Origin: HGM04593 sp045636125
GTDB lineage: Bacteria > Bacteroidota > Bacteroidia > Bacteroidales > Bacteroidaceae
Length of the DNA: 24,358 bases
Direction of reading: 5' to 3'
NCBI GenBank assembly: GCA_045636125.1
Contig: JAZTWX010000030.1
Location: 1 to 24,358, forward strand
Under the pieces are notes generated by a model. That model was not told where the DNA came from. It searched no databases and was given only the letters and a program-made list of their open reading frames with translations. The translations under genes were made by a program, and so were the position numbers. This document shows, one piece after another, positions 9,001-16,188 of the stretch (the stretch's first letter is position 1; every line of letters starts with the position of its first letter).

Positions 9001-12000
9001 TCCCACTACGCTTATGCGGTTTTTGGGGTTCTCGCTGTCGTACTCGCTGTATATTGTGGTGTTGTCCACCCCTGCCGTCTGGTTGTTGCGCAGTGTGTTG
9101 CGGCGCACCTTCACGGCGGTGAGTCTCTCGAGCGGGATATCAATCATATTTTCGCTTGGCCACACAATGGCTGCTGCCGACGAGCTGTTGCTGTCGTAGG
9201 AGCCGTGCGGGGTGAGGCGCAGGGGAATCTCATACTCGTAGTAGTTGCTCTTGTAGTCCGATCCCAAGCGCACGAAAAGCGAGAGGTCGTTGTCGGCAAG
9301 CTGTGTGCTGTTTATCTCGGGCGCTTCGGCGTGAACGTATAGCTGAATGCGCTCATACTGGCGCACATCGAGGTTGCTCTTCTTGTATACGGCACGCGAC
9401 TCCTTGCTTCCGAGGTTGGTAACCTGCAGCGAGAGGGCCTGCTCGTTGTCCTGTCGCAACTGCGGCTGGCTGGGGTCGATGATGCGTGAAATTCCCGGCG
9501 GGAGGACATAGTTCACGGGCTTGCGGTCGCCGTGCTCTTCAATGTTTATTGCCGCCATTGTGAAATCTCCGGTGATAGTGGGCGAGGGGTTGTTCTTCGA
9601 TGCAATAGCCTGCTGATAGGGGCGCCAGTCGCCGCGGATGAACTTCATTGTGGCGAAACGCAGTGTTACGGGCTTTTGGAACTTTGTGAGGTACATACGC
9701 AGGAAACGTATCGATGTAAAGTCGCGTATGTTACCCACAACCTTTTCATACTCGTCCACGGGGATGCGGAATTTGTACCAGTCGACGCTTTCGGTGTTTC
9801 CGTTGCGCAATTTGCTTGTTACGGTGCGCTTGTCGGTTATGTAGTTGCGGCCCACCTGCATATCTTCGGGGCGCAGCGAAATGCGGTACTGGAAGAAATT
9901 CTCATATTCATCCATTGTAAAGTCCTGGTTGGTGTCCTCTACATCGGGGGTGCTTTTTGCAGCGCTGCTGTATTTCTCTCCGTCGCCCGACACGGGTGAG
10001 TTTCCCTGGCTGTTGTTGTAATATTTGTAACGCTCTATGATGCCTTTCTTGGCAGCGTCATAGTCGCTTCCGCGGTAGAAATGGTAGTTGTCGCCCGCAG
10101 GGTCGGCTGCAATGCTGTCGTACACTTCGGCGCGCACGCGGCCTTTAATGCTTTCGAGATAGCTCTGGTATGTGTGGAACATAGCCTCGCCCTCGTCGTT
10201 GAGGCCGTTGAGGCCGGTGTCCTGTTGCGAGCGGCTGTCGGCGCTGTTGTCGAACGCGTACACAAGGCTGTTGATGGTGGGCACGCGTCCCCATACGGTC
10301 TCCTCATATTCGTACTGGTTGCCGCTTGCAGGGAGGCCGTTCTCAAAGAATTTCTTGCCGTCCTTGAGAATATCTTCCGACACCTCGCCCAGGTTGAAAT
10401 AGAGCTCACCGCCCGCCTGGTTCTGGTCGTAGATGAAGGGGTCGAGCAGCCAGAATTCAAGATACTGGATGTTGGCGCCCTCGAAATCGGTAGTTGTGAG
10501 CTGGCGCATAAGACCGCCCCAACGCTTTTCGGGGTTGTTGAGCTTACCGTCGCTGTTGAGGTCGGGGTCGAGGTTGTAGGGGCCGCGCTCGTCGGGGTAA
10601 TATGTCACGTTAAGGAGCGAGAGTGTTGAACTTTCGCCGTAGGTCGATTCCTTGTTGGGGTACAACTCGCGTTCGTATACTTCGCGCACGTAGTGGTTCG
10701 ACAGCTGGTCGAGGTCGCTTTTTATGTGTCCAGGGGTGAGCGATGAGCTGCGTCGGGTGAAGAGCGGGTCGATGGTGTACCAGCTTATGCGGGCACGGTT
10801 GTAGCCTGTGAGAATGTTGTTTGTGAGCTGGCTGTAATCCTCTCCTGTGGGCAATGATGCCAGTATCCACGCCGACGGTTGCTTTATGTCTATGCCATTT
10901 TCGGTGCTCTCAAAGTCGTCGATGTAAGAAGCCTCGCTCTGTACCTCGTCCGATGTTCCTGCGTCGAGCTTTGCAAACTCGGCGGTGAGGTTTATGCTCG
11001 ATGGGGCTGTGCAGTTGATGAACGGCAGGCGGTCGATGAGGTTCGTGAGCCACTGGCTCTGTTTCTTCCACGAAAGGTTGAAGCCCCATATGCGGTTGTT
11101 GAGCGGCTCGGAGCCCATATCTACCTTTGAGGTCAGGGGCTTTTCGGTGAGCGACATAAATGTACCGCCAAAATCGAGCTCCTTTGAAAAGTCGTATTTC
11201 CAGTTGAGGCCGAGCACGGTTTTGCGCTGCATGTTGAAGAGCGTGTTGCTCTCGAGCGACACTTGAACGTTGGTGCCGGCATCAATAATGTTCTGGTTGA
11301 GGATTGTTACCGTTCCCGACGCATAGTCCACCTGATAGTCGCTGTTCTCGGTGAGGGTGACGCCGCCTGCCGTTACAACGACCGAGCCGCGGGGAATATT
11401 CGTGGCTCCGGTGTTTATGACATTGGCCGACGAGCCTGTGTATTCACCAATGAGGAAGAATTTATCCTTTTCGGCAAGCTGCTTCGCAATGGTCTTTGTT
11501 GAGTCGTAAAGCTCGGTGAAGATGTATTTTTCGGCAATGGCGTCGTTGCCTATCTTTGCACGCAGATGCTCGCCGAAGGGTTCAACCATGGGGAAGAAGA
11601 TGCGGCCGCTCGATGTGTCCACCGTGTAGCCTTGTATAAAGTCGAAGATGCCGTTGGGCGCCTCTTTGGTGTTATTGCTGTCGAGACGGTCGAGGTTCAT
11701 TATCTGCAACAGGGTTTTCCCTTTGAGTTCCTGTTCGGGCAGGTAGGTAATGTTTGTGCCGAGGCTGTCGCTGGCGTAATAGATTTCGAGTTTGAAGTCG
11801 TTGCTCTTGAGCGAGCGTGTGCCCAGAGAGTATACGTTCTTCATCATAAGGTCCCAGCAGGCGTTGCTTGGCGAGCCCGAATTGGGCTTGAGGAGCTTCA
11901 CGAAAAGGGCGTTCTTCGACTCTTTTACGTCGCTCGATAGCTCACCCACCTGAAAGGTCTGTCCGCCGTAGGTGTATTCGTATGCTACGGCAAGAACCTC

Positions 12001-13407
12001 GTCGGCGCGCAACGCTGTCTTGAGCGAGATGAAACCCAATGCTTTGTTGAGCGTGTACTCCGAAGAGGAGAGCAGGCGTGCGCTCGACAGTTTTTCGTAG
12101 TCCTTGCCGCCGTGCATATTCTCGCGCCCGTTGAAAACGTTGTTCACCTGGTCTATGTCGCGTATTGCTGCGTATGTGTTGCTTATCTCCCAGTAAAGGT
12201 CGTTGGCGTTGTTGGCGGGCAGGGGGCTTCCGCCGCTTTCGGTCCAGCGGCTGTTGCTTATGTGGTTCTGCTCGGCAATATCGGCAAAGGCTATGATGTT
12301 ACGTGGGTTGTTGTAGTCGCCGCTCTTGTTTGTCACCCACACCTCGATGCGGTTGATTGTGACACCCGAAAGGATGGTGGGGAGCTGTGCCATCGCACGG
12401 TCGTAGTTGTCGCGGAAATAGTGGGCGAGGAAGAAGTGCTTGTTCTCGTCGTAGTCCGATGCTTCTATCTCGAAAGTGGTGAGCTGTGTGCCGCCTTTTG
12501 AGTTGACAACCGTGCTGTTCGATGTTTTTTGCGACACCACTGTCTGCAGGGTGAGCTTGCCGAACTGCAGGTCGGTTCTTATACCGAAAAGCGAAGATGC
12601 GCCCTTTATGAGGCTCGAATTTGTGGGGAAGGTAACGTTACCCGCCTCCACAAGCTTTATTATCTCATCCTCCTTGCCCTCGTATTTAAGGTTTATCTTC
12701 TTTGCGTCGTAGCTGAAGGTTGCCTCGGTGTTGTAGTTGAAGTCGAGGTTCATTTTATCGCCCACGCTACCGCGCACGTTAAGGTTTATCTTCTCGTCGA
12801 AATCGAGGGTGTTTGTCTTGCGGTTGCGCTCGCTGAGCGAGGGGTTGTCTACCTCCTGCATTGAGTAGCCGAGTTTTATTTCGGCGCTACCATTGGTCTT
12901 TATCTTTACACCGCCCGGGCCGAAAATCTTTTCGGCGGGGCCGAGGTCGAAATGCATATCGGTGAAATCGAACTTGTCCTTGCTCTTCTCCTTGTCCCAC
13001 TCCTCGTCGTTCTTTTTCTTGAAATAGTTCTGTATGGAGCTGCTCATAAGCATCTTCGAGAACTCCTTTTCGCTCATAAGTATGGGCGTTGAAAGGCGGC
13101 TGCTTGCGCCCAGGCGTGTGCTTATGCTGTACGTGCTGTCCTCTTTGTTGTAGAGCGTGTCGGTGGCAATGTTCTGCGGCTGTTTAAGGTCGAGGGGGAG
13201 TTTCTTTGCGTCGGTGGGGTTGGCGGGAGTGGCCTGTGCAATGGGAAAGCGCAGCTTCAAACTGTCTTTTTTAGCTTTCTTTTCCTGCAGGCTCTTGGTG
13301 TAACGCTCAGCAAGAGTGTTCTTTGATACGCGTGCGTCGCTCTGTGCAACCACAATGCTTATGGCTGCAAAAAGTGCTGCAATGAGTGTACACACGCGTC
13401 TGTTCAT
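6013..13407 (-). CDS. sprA: Type IX secretion outer-membrane translocon SprA/Sov
   Basis: The 2464-residue product has the size of SprA (Flavobacterium) and Sov (Porphyromonas), both about 2400-2500 residues, and no other known bacterial family combines this length with the features seen. A Sec signal peptide (ends near residue 21, IVVAQ) is followed by YTKSLQEKKAKKDSLKLRFP, the region with FDFTDMHFDLGPAEKIFGPGG near 160, and a long series of amphipathic beta strands with aromatic ends up to the terminal DFGVSMKFSLTK. In this family the chain forms a 36-strand barrel that is the export channel for type IX cargo. A strongly basic insert (about residues 1885-1930, KGKSKSKNSRQKTKN and VKAKKVKPFAK) and a following beta-rich segment to about 1990 stand out. 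It is 11 nt downstream of ruvA, so co-transcribed. The frame is intact. Plus-strand ORFs inside it are shadows. Confidence 0.95.
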   Translation of the reverse strand: MNRRVCTLIAALFAAISIVVAQSDARVSKNTLAERYTKSLQEKKAKKDSLKLRFPIAQATPANPTDAKKLPLDLKQPQNIATDTLYNKEDSTYSISTRLGASSRLSTPILMSEKEFSKMLMSSSIQNYFKKKNDEEWDKEKSKDKFDFTDMHFDLGPAEKIFGPGGVKIKTNGSAEIKLGYSMQEVDNPSLSERNRKTNTLDFDEKINLNVRGSVGDKMNLDFNYNTEATFSYDAKKINLKYEGKEDEIIKLVEAGNVTFPTNSSLIKGASSLFGIRTDLQFGKLTLQTVVSQKTSNSTVVNSKGGTQLTTFEIEASDYDENKHFFLAHYFRDNYDRAMAQLPTILSGVTINRIEVWVTNKSGDYNNPRNIIAFADIAEQNHISNSRWTESGGSPLPANNANDLYWEISNTYAAIRDIDQVNNVFNGRENMHGGKDYEKLSSARLLSSSEYTLNKALGFISLKTALRADEVLAVAYEYTYGGQTFQVGELSSDVKESKNALFVKLLKPNSGSPSNACWDLMMKNVYSLGTRSLKSNDFKLEIYYASDSLGTNITYLPEQELKGKTLLQIMNLDRLDSNNTKEAPNGIFDFIQGYTVDTSSGRIFFPMVEPFGEHLRAKIGNDAIAEKYIFTELYDSTKTIAKQLAEKDKFFLIGEYTGSSANVINTGATNIPRGSVVVTAGGVTLTENSDYQVDYASGTVTILNQNIIDAGTNVQVSLESNTLFNMQRKTVLGLNWKYDFSKELDFGGTFMSLTEKPLTSKVDMGSEPLNNRIWGFNLSWKKQSQWLTNLIDRLPFINCTAPSSINLTAEFAKLDAGTSDEVQSEASYIDDFESTENGIDIKQPSAWILASLPTGEDYSQLTNNILTGYNRARISWYTIDPLFTRRSSSLTPGHIKSDLDQLSNHYVREVYERELYPNKESTYGESSTLSLLNVTYYPDERGPYNLDPDLNSDGKLNNPEKRWGGLMRQLTTTDFEGANIQYLEFWLLDPFIYDQNQAGGELYFNLGEVSEDILKDGKKFFENGLPASGNQYEYEETVWGRVPTINSLVYAFDNSADSRSQQDTGLNGLNDEGEAMFHTYQSYLESIKGRVRAEVYDSIAADPAGDNYHFYRGSDYDAAKKGIIERYKYYNNSQGNSPVSGDGEKYSSAAKSTPDVEDTNQDFTMDEYENFFQYRISLRPEDMQVGRNYITDKRTVTSKLRNGNTESVDWYKFRIPVDEYEKVVGNIRDFTSIRFLRMYLTKFQKPVTLRFATMKFIRGDWRPYQQAIASKNNPSPTITGDFTMAAINIEEHGDRKPVNYVLPPGISRIIDPSQPQLRQDNEQALSLQVTNLGSKESRAVYKKSNLDVRQYERIQLYVHAEAPEINSTQLADNDLSLFVRLGSDYKSNYYEYEIPLRLTPHGSYDSNSSSAAAIVWPSENMIDIPLERLTAVKVRRNTLRNNQTAGVDNTTIYSEYDSENPKNRISVVGSPTLGQIKVMMIGVRNNTATVKSGNVWVNEMRLLGFNNKSGWAAQGNLNLKLSDLGTITAQGRVETAGFGGLEDKLSARRTDDYYRYNVTGSIDLGRLLPKGAKVSLPTYYSFTEEVTSPLYSPFDSDLLLEDVLDSYSGAARDSLKNIAEVRSRITNFSISNAKFNWVSPVPMPFDPGNLSFSFSYSQTKNSGSTINWENRLNWKASATYNYSSPIKTIKPFGGIKSDSKWLRILKEWGFNPLPQSIGANTDMTRTYQEMQRRDLNAIAGGNEIPLTFSQQFYWNRNLSIKWDPTTNLRASITTGTNAEIEEPFLPVNKDRFPNEYAIWKDSVKRSIKDFGTPLSYQQNFTANYNLPINKLPIFEWINADAGYTASYSWARGNKMSGTNLGNNISNRRNVTIKGTFNFDKLYNLVPYLEETNKRFASKGKSKSKNSRQKTKNVKAKKVKPFAKEITLSPDSGVVVTHNLKSKKFELNARTKKGKEYKVKYKVIDENSILIKTKDTIPVKLTIIPRIKEEGSTKGFAGAMQYPTRLLMALRTVSVNYTNAYSMNLPGFMPDAGDIFGQNKVNGIMAPGLDFAFGLTSDSYLKKAHRRNWLLRNDSVSAQATTTAGEDLQVRATIEPFTDFKIDLNASWTRNNNRTIQFMYDGMPFSESGSFSMTTISIGSAFETGNADNGYKSATYDKFIKNIEKTRLKVEQRYAGSKYPASSALAGATYDPANGGVDKYSADVLIPAFMSAYTGAEDFDIFPKFMSMLPNWKIKYSGLSKIPFFEKYFKSVNIEHGYKSVYAVGSYSTYATYMEYTHGIGFVSNTTTNLPVPSSRYNIGAVSINESFSPLLGVDVTTNNNLTVGAKYIKSRVLNLSLTAIQLVETYTEEIAFNVGYKIVGFNLFGSSKKADKSKKQKGNDLNIRADFSFKNNTSLCRSIDKETTQATSGNKSFNYSLTADYAYSKNLTMSFYFDRQTTIPLISSSSYPTTTTDFGVSMKFSLTK

Positions 13408-13418
13408 CGCTCTTTTGT

Positions 13419-14012
13419 CTAGAGTTCTTTCAGTGCAAGCTTAATAACCTGTTCCACAGTGGCGGTGGGGTTGGCCTTTGCAATGGCTTGTACCACTTTG
13501 GATGCTGCTGCGCCGGGGAAACCGAGCATTACAAGGGCTGCTACAGCACCGTCGACAACATCGTTGTCTATTGCTACGCTTGCGGTGCCTGCAACGGCTG
13601 TTCCTGCGCCTATAGCGCCAATCTTGTCTTTAAGCTCTATGATAACTCGTTGGGCGGTCTTCAAGCCAATGCCTTTCACGCTCTTTATGGCCTTGTCGTT
13701 GCCTGTGGCAATGGCATCGCACAATTCGGCAACGGTGAATGCCGAAAGGATGGTGCGGGCGGTGTTTCCGCCGATGCCCGACACGCCTATGAGCAACAGG
13801 AATAGTTCGCGTTCCTGCTTGTTGCTGAAGCCGAAGAGTTGGTGAGTATCCTCGCGTATAACCTCGTAGATGTATATTTTTGTATCTTTCTTGCCTTGCA
13901 AGGCGCTGTATGTGTTGAGCGTGATGCTTGTTTCGTAGCCCACGCCACAGCACTCGATTATTGCTGTTGCGGGTGTAAGCTCGGCTATTTCCCCTCTGAG
14001 ATATTCTATCAT
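13419..14012 (-). CDS. ruvA: Holliday junction branch migration protein RuvA
   Basis: RuvA binds four-way junctions as a tetramer and loads the RuvB motor; it acts in the cytoplasm in recombinational repair. The 197-residue length is normal (about 200). Domain I starts MIEYLRGEIAEL and has CCGVGYE, the beta-barrel signature. Domain II carries two helix-hairpin-helix motifs: LIGVSGIGGNTARTIL (about 75-90) and VKGIGLKTAQRVIIELK (about 110-126). Domain III, which contacts RuvB, is the UBA-like tail (VDGAVAALVMLGF ... VEQVIKLALKEL) after a short Ala/Gly-rich linker. It lies between the ABC exporter gene (42 nt) and sprA (11 nt). ruvB and ruvC are not in the window. As I recall, ruvA next to sprA/sov is a recurrent arrangement in the phylum. 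Confidence 0.96.
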   Translation of the reverse strand: MIEYLRGEIAELTPATAIIECCGVGYETSITLNTYSALQGKKDTKIYIYEVIREDTHQLFGFSNKQERELFLLLIGVSGIGGNTARTILSAFTVAELCDAIATGNDKAIKSVKGIGLKTAQRVIIELKDKIGAIGAGTAVAGTASVAIDNDVVDGAVAALVMLGFPGAAASKVVQAIAKANPTATVEQVIKLALKEL

Positions 14013-14054
14013 ATTTTCTTTTTTTGTATTTTACAAAACGTGTTTTTCGGTCTT

Positions 14055-15719
14055 TTATTGTGCGCTGCCCGTCTGCAGATGGTCTATTTTAAGCACGCGG
14101 TCGCAATATTGTATTATTGCGGGGCGGTGGGTAACAAAAATGAGAGTCTTCCCTGTGTGGCTACTTGTGAGGCGGCGCAAGAGCTCCTGCTCGGTCTCCT
14201 CGTCGAGTGCCGATGTTATTTCGTCGAGAATGAGTATGCTGCCCGGGCGCAGTATGGAACGTGCAATGGCAATGCGTTGTGCCTGTCCCTCGCTCAAGCC
14301 GCCACCCTGTTCCGAAAGCTCGGTGTCTATGCCCAAGGGCATCTCCTTCACGTAGTCGGCGCAGGCGATGTGCAGGGCATTCATCATCTGCTCCTCGGTG
14401 GCGGCAGGGTTGCCCATGAGAAGGTTGTCGCGTATTGTGCCGCTGATGAGGCTGTTGCCCTGCGGTATATATACAAAATTGCAGCGTGTCAGGGTTGACG
14501 ATTGGTGGCTCTCCGTTCCGTTGTAAATTTCTATGTTTCCCCTCTTGGGTTGCACAAGAGCCACAAGCAGGCGTATGAGGGTGGTTTTTCCCGCTCCTGT
14601 TTCGCCCACAATTGCTGTGCAACTGCCGGGTGTGAAGTCGAATTTGAAATTGTTGAAGATTGTGCGCTCCCCGTCGTTGTAGCCGAAGTGCACGTTGCTG
14701 AACCGTACGCCGGCCGTGCCTTGCAGCATAATGGCCTCGCCTTGCTCCTCAAGGGGTATGTCCTCGAGCTCAAAAAGGCGCTCGGCTGCGGTGAAACTGC
14801 CCACAATGCCGGGGATGTAACCGCTCAGGTCCATTGTGGGGCGTTGTATGAGCCCCACCAACTGCAGGTAGGCCGAGAGTGTTCCGAACGTGATAATGCC
14901 CCCTGCAAGGCCGTTGCAACCCCACAAGAAAGCAATGAGATAACCCGCGGCAAAGCCCAGTTGGGTGAGGCTGTATGCTCCCAGAGAGAATTTTGTGCGG
15001 CTGCGCACCTGCCCCTGCAATCTCTTTTGCAGCGTGGATAGTTGCTGCTCGGTGCTGTCGTTCTGTTCAAGGGTTTTTATGAGCGCCTTGTGCTGCAGGC
15101 TCTCCTGGAGCACGGCCTGTATGCGGCTGTCGCTGTCGCGCACCTCGCGGTTGAGGTTGCGCATTCTCTTTATGTAGAAACGGCTGGCAATCATTGCCAC
15201 GGGCAGCGCCACAAGCACCGACACGGCAAGCATGGGGCTCATTGCGAAGAGTAGCCCGAAAGAGGCCACCAGCTGAACAAGCACCACAATGGTGCCGGGC
15301 AGCGTTTCGGTTATGAGGGTGGTTATGCTGTTCACGTCTCCCTCGAGGCGGTTTATGAGGTCGCCTGTGTGGTGTTTCTGCAACTGCAGCCACTCGCCGC
15401 GTAGCAGGCGCGAGAATATTCTCAACCTCATTCTATTGCGCACCTCAATGCCTTTTACCGAGTGTATCCAACGGCTGGCGGCGCGCGAGAGAATTTCGGC
15501 AAGCATAAGCGTGCCTATTATTATCCCGGCAACGGCAAGCGAGCCGGCTCCGTCGCCTGTTGCAATGTCAATTGCACGTTTGCAGGCGAGCACCCACAAA
15601 AGTTGGAAAAGGACATCGGCAAGGCCTATGGCGGTGTTCATCGCAGCCTGTTTGCGCGCTCCTCTGGAGCTTTTCCACAGCCACGATATGAGTTTTTTCA
15701 GCGGAATATTACGTGTCAC
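14055..15719 (-). CDS. ABC exporter, fused membrane and ATPase domains
   Basis: The 554-residue half-transporter has an N-terminal six-helix membrane domain (about residues 20-310, including LFQLLWVLACKRAIDIA and IVVLVQLVASFGLLFA) and a C-terminal ATPase. Walker A is VGETGAGKTTLIRLL near residue 370, the signature motif is LSEGQ near 470, Walker B plus D-loop is ILILDEITSALDEE near 495, and the switch histidine is in FVTHRPAI near 530. The signature begins LSEGQ rather than LSGGQ, a common variant. It would work as a homodimer or heterodimer in the inner membrane; substrate is unknown (lipid or peptide/drug exporters share this layout). There is no peptidase domain. It heads the unit ABC -> ruvA -> sprA, with a promoter box 23 nt before the ATG. 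Confidence 0.92.
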   Translation of the reverse strand: MTRNIPLKKLISWLWKSSRGARKQAAMNTAIGLADVLFQLLWVLACKRAIDIATGDGAGSLAVAGIIIGTLMLAEILSRAASRWIHSVKGIEVRNRMRLRIFSRLLRGEWLQLQKHHTGDLINRLEGDVNSITTLITETLPGTIVVLVQLVASFGLLFAMSPMLAVSVLVALPVAMIASRFYIKRMRNLNREVRDSDSRIQAVLQESLQHKALIKTLEQNDSTEQQLSTLQKRLQGQVRSRTKFSLGAYSLTQLGFAAGYLIAFLWGCNGLAGGIITFGTLSAYLQLVGLIQRPTMDLSGYIPGIVGSFTAAERLFELEDIPLEEQGEAIMLQGTAGVRFSNVHFGYNDGERTIFNNFKFDFTPGSCTAIVGETGAGKTTLIRLLVALVQPKRGNIEIYNGTESHQSSTLTRCNFVYIPQGNSLISGTIRDNLLMGNPAATEEQMMNALHIACADYVKEMPLGIDTELSEQGGGLSEGQAQRIAIARSILRPGSILILDEITSALDEETEQELLRRLTSSHTGKTLIFVTHRPAIIQYCDRVLKIDHLQTGSAQ

Positions 15720-15741
15720 GTTAAAATGATTTATTGCTGCG

Positions 15742-15749
15742 CGAAGATA
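15742..15749 (-). promoter_or_regulatory. -7 box before the ABC exporter gene
   Basis: TATCTTCG on the minus strand is identical to the octamer before cca and lies 22 nt from the ATG at 15719. No convincing -33 box is present at the expected place (about 15770), where the DNA is very AT-rich. A 10-bp inverted repeat (15753-15762 and 15813-15822) begins 3 nt upstream of the box. Confidence 0.45.
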
Positions 15750-15840
15750 GCACTTTCGCGCGATATATTAATATAATTTATATTTTAACGTAATTAAATG
15801 CGCGTTATTGTGCGCGCGAAAGCGTAAGGTCTGGGGACGA

Positions 15841-15887
15841 AAAACACTGCAAACCCAAAAATTCTTTGGGTTTGCAGTGTTTTTTTG
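15841..15887. terminator. Bidirectional hairpin terminator
   Basis: Two perfect 19-nt arms (AAAACACTGCAAACCCAAA at 15841-15859 and its complement at 15865-15883) flank a 5-nt loop. The plus side continues with T to 15886 and the minus side ends in the A/T arms, so it can work both ways. On the minus strand it is the first good terminator after the GLUG protein gene, about 300 nt beyond its stop. Confidence 0.8.
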
Positions 15888-15891
15888 CTTA

Positions 15892-16160
15892 AATCGGCTA
15901 TATTTTTTTGCACTTTATATTATTGCCTCTGTTCGCTTTTCGCGACCCGCGCTTACGCGCGACCAATCGCTGCTCACATCGGCTATAGTGGATTATTGCC
16001 GCCACTCGCTTATAGCAACCCGCAGGGCATAAGCTTCGCCTATGCTTCCTGCGACCTTTTGCTGCTTGTGGCAGCGATAATTTTTTGCAAATTATATTAT
16101 TGCCTCTGTTCGCTTTTCGCGACCCGCGCTTCGCGCGACCAATCGCTGCTCACGTCGGCT
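15892..16160. repeat. Three diverged tandem copies of a hairpin-bearing repeat
   Basis: Copies A (15904-15987) and B (16081-16163) are nearly identical over about 84 nt; they differ by a few substitutions and one deletion. The middle stretch (15988-16080) aligns as a third, strongly diverged copy: all three begin near ATTATTGCC, share a CGCTT...C.ACCCGC block and end in GCTGCT...GGC(AG)CGATA or CGGCTATA. Each has a hairpin at the same place: CGCG with loop CTTA in A (15948-15959), CGCGC with loop TTC in B (16125-16137), and a longer two-part stem (CGCAGG, GCATA) in the middle copy (16021-16053). The stretch between the terminator at 15887 and the gene ending at 16185 holds nothing else. It has no coding appearance. 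Confidence 0.75.
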
Positions 16161-16188
16161 ATAATTTTTTGCAATTGCAAAAAATTAT
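16161..16188. repeat. Perfect 28-bp palindrome over a stop codon
   Basis: The two 14-nt arms (ATAATTTTTTGCAA) are perfect complements with no spacer. The palindrome directly abuts the last repeat copy and covers the TAA (16185-16187) of the GLUG protein gene. On either strand it would make an AT-rich hairpin with internal T run; it could be a terminator or an end of the repeat array. Confidence 0.8.

Noticed and set aside
7216..12864. Several plus-strand ORFs of 80-296 aa within sprA
   Set aside because: sprA is one intact frame of 2464 codons; the opposite ORFs arise from its codon bias and carry no motifs.
15720..15840. tRNA or other structural RNA in the intergenic regions
   Set aside because: I looked for cloverleaf patterns and T-loop strings (GGTTCNANNCC type) in this and the other gaps and found none convincing.
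15892..16160. CRISPR array
   Set aside because: Only three units, of 85-95 nt, unequal and diverged, without regular spacers or cas genes.
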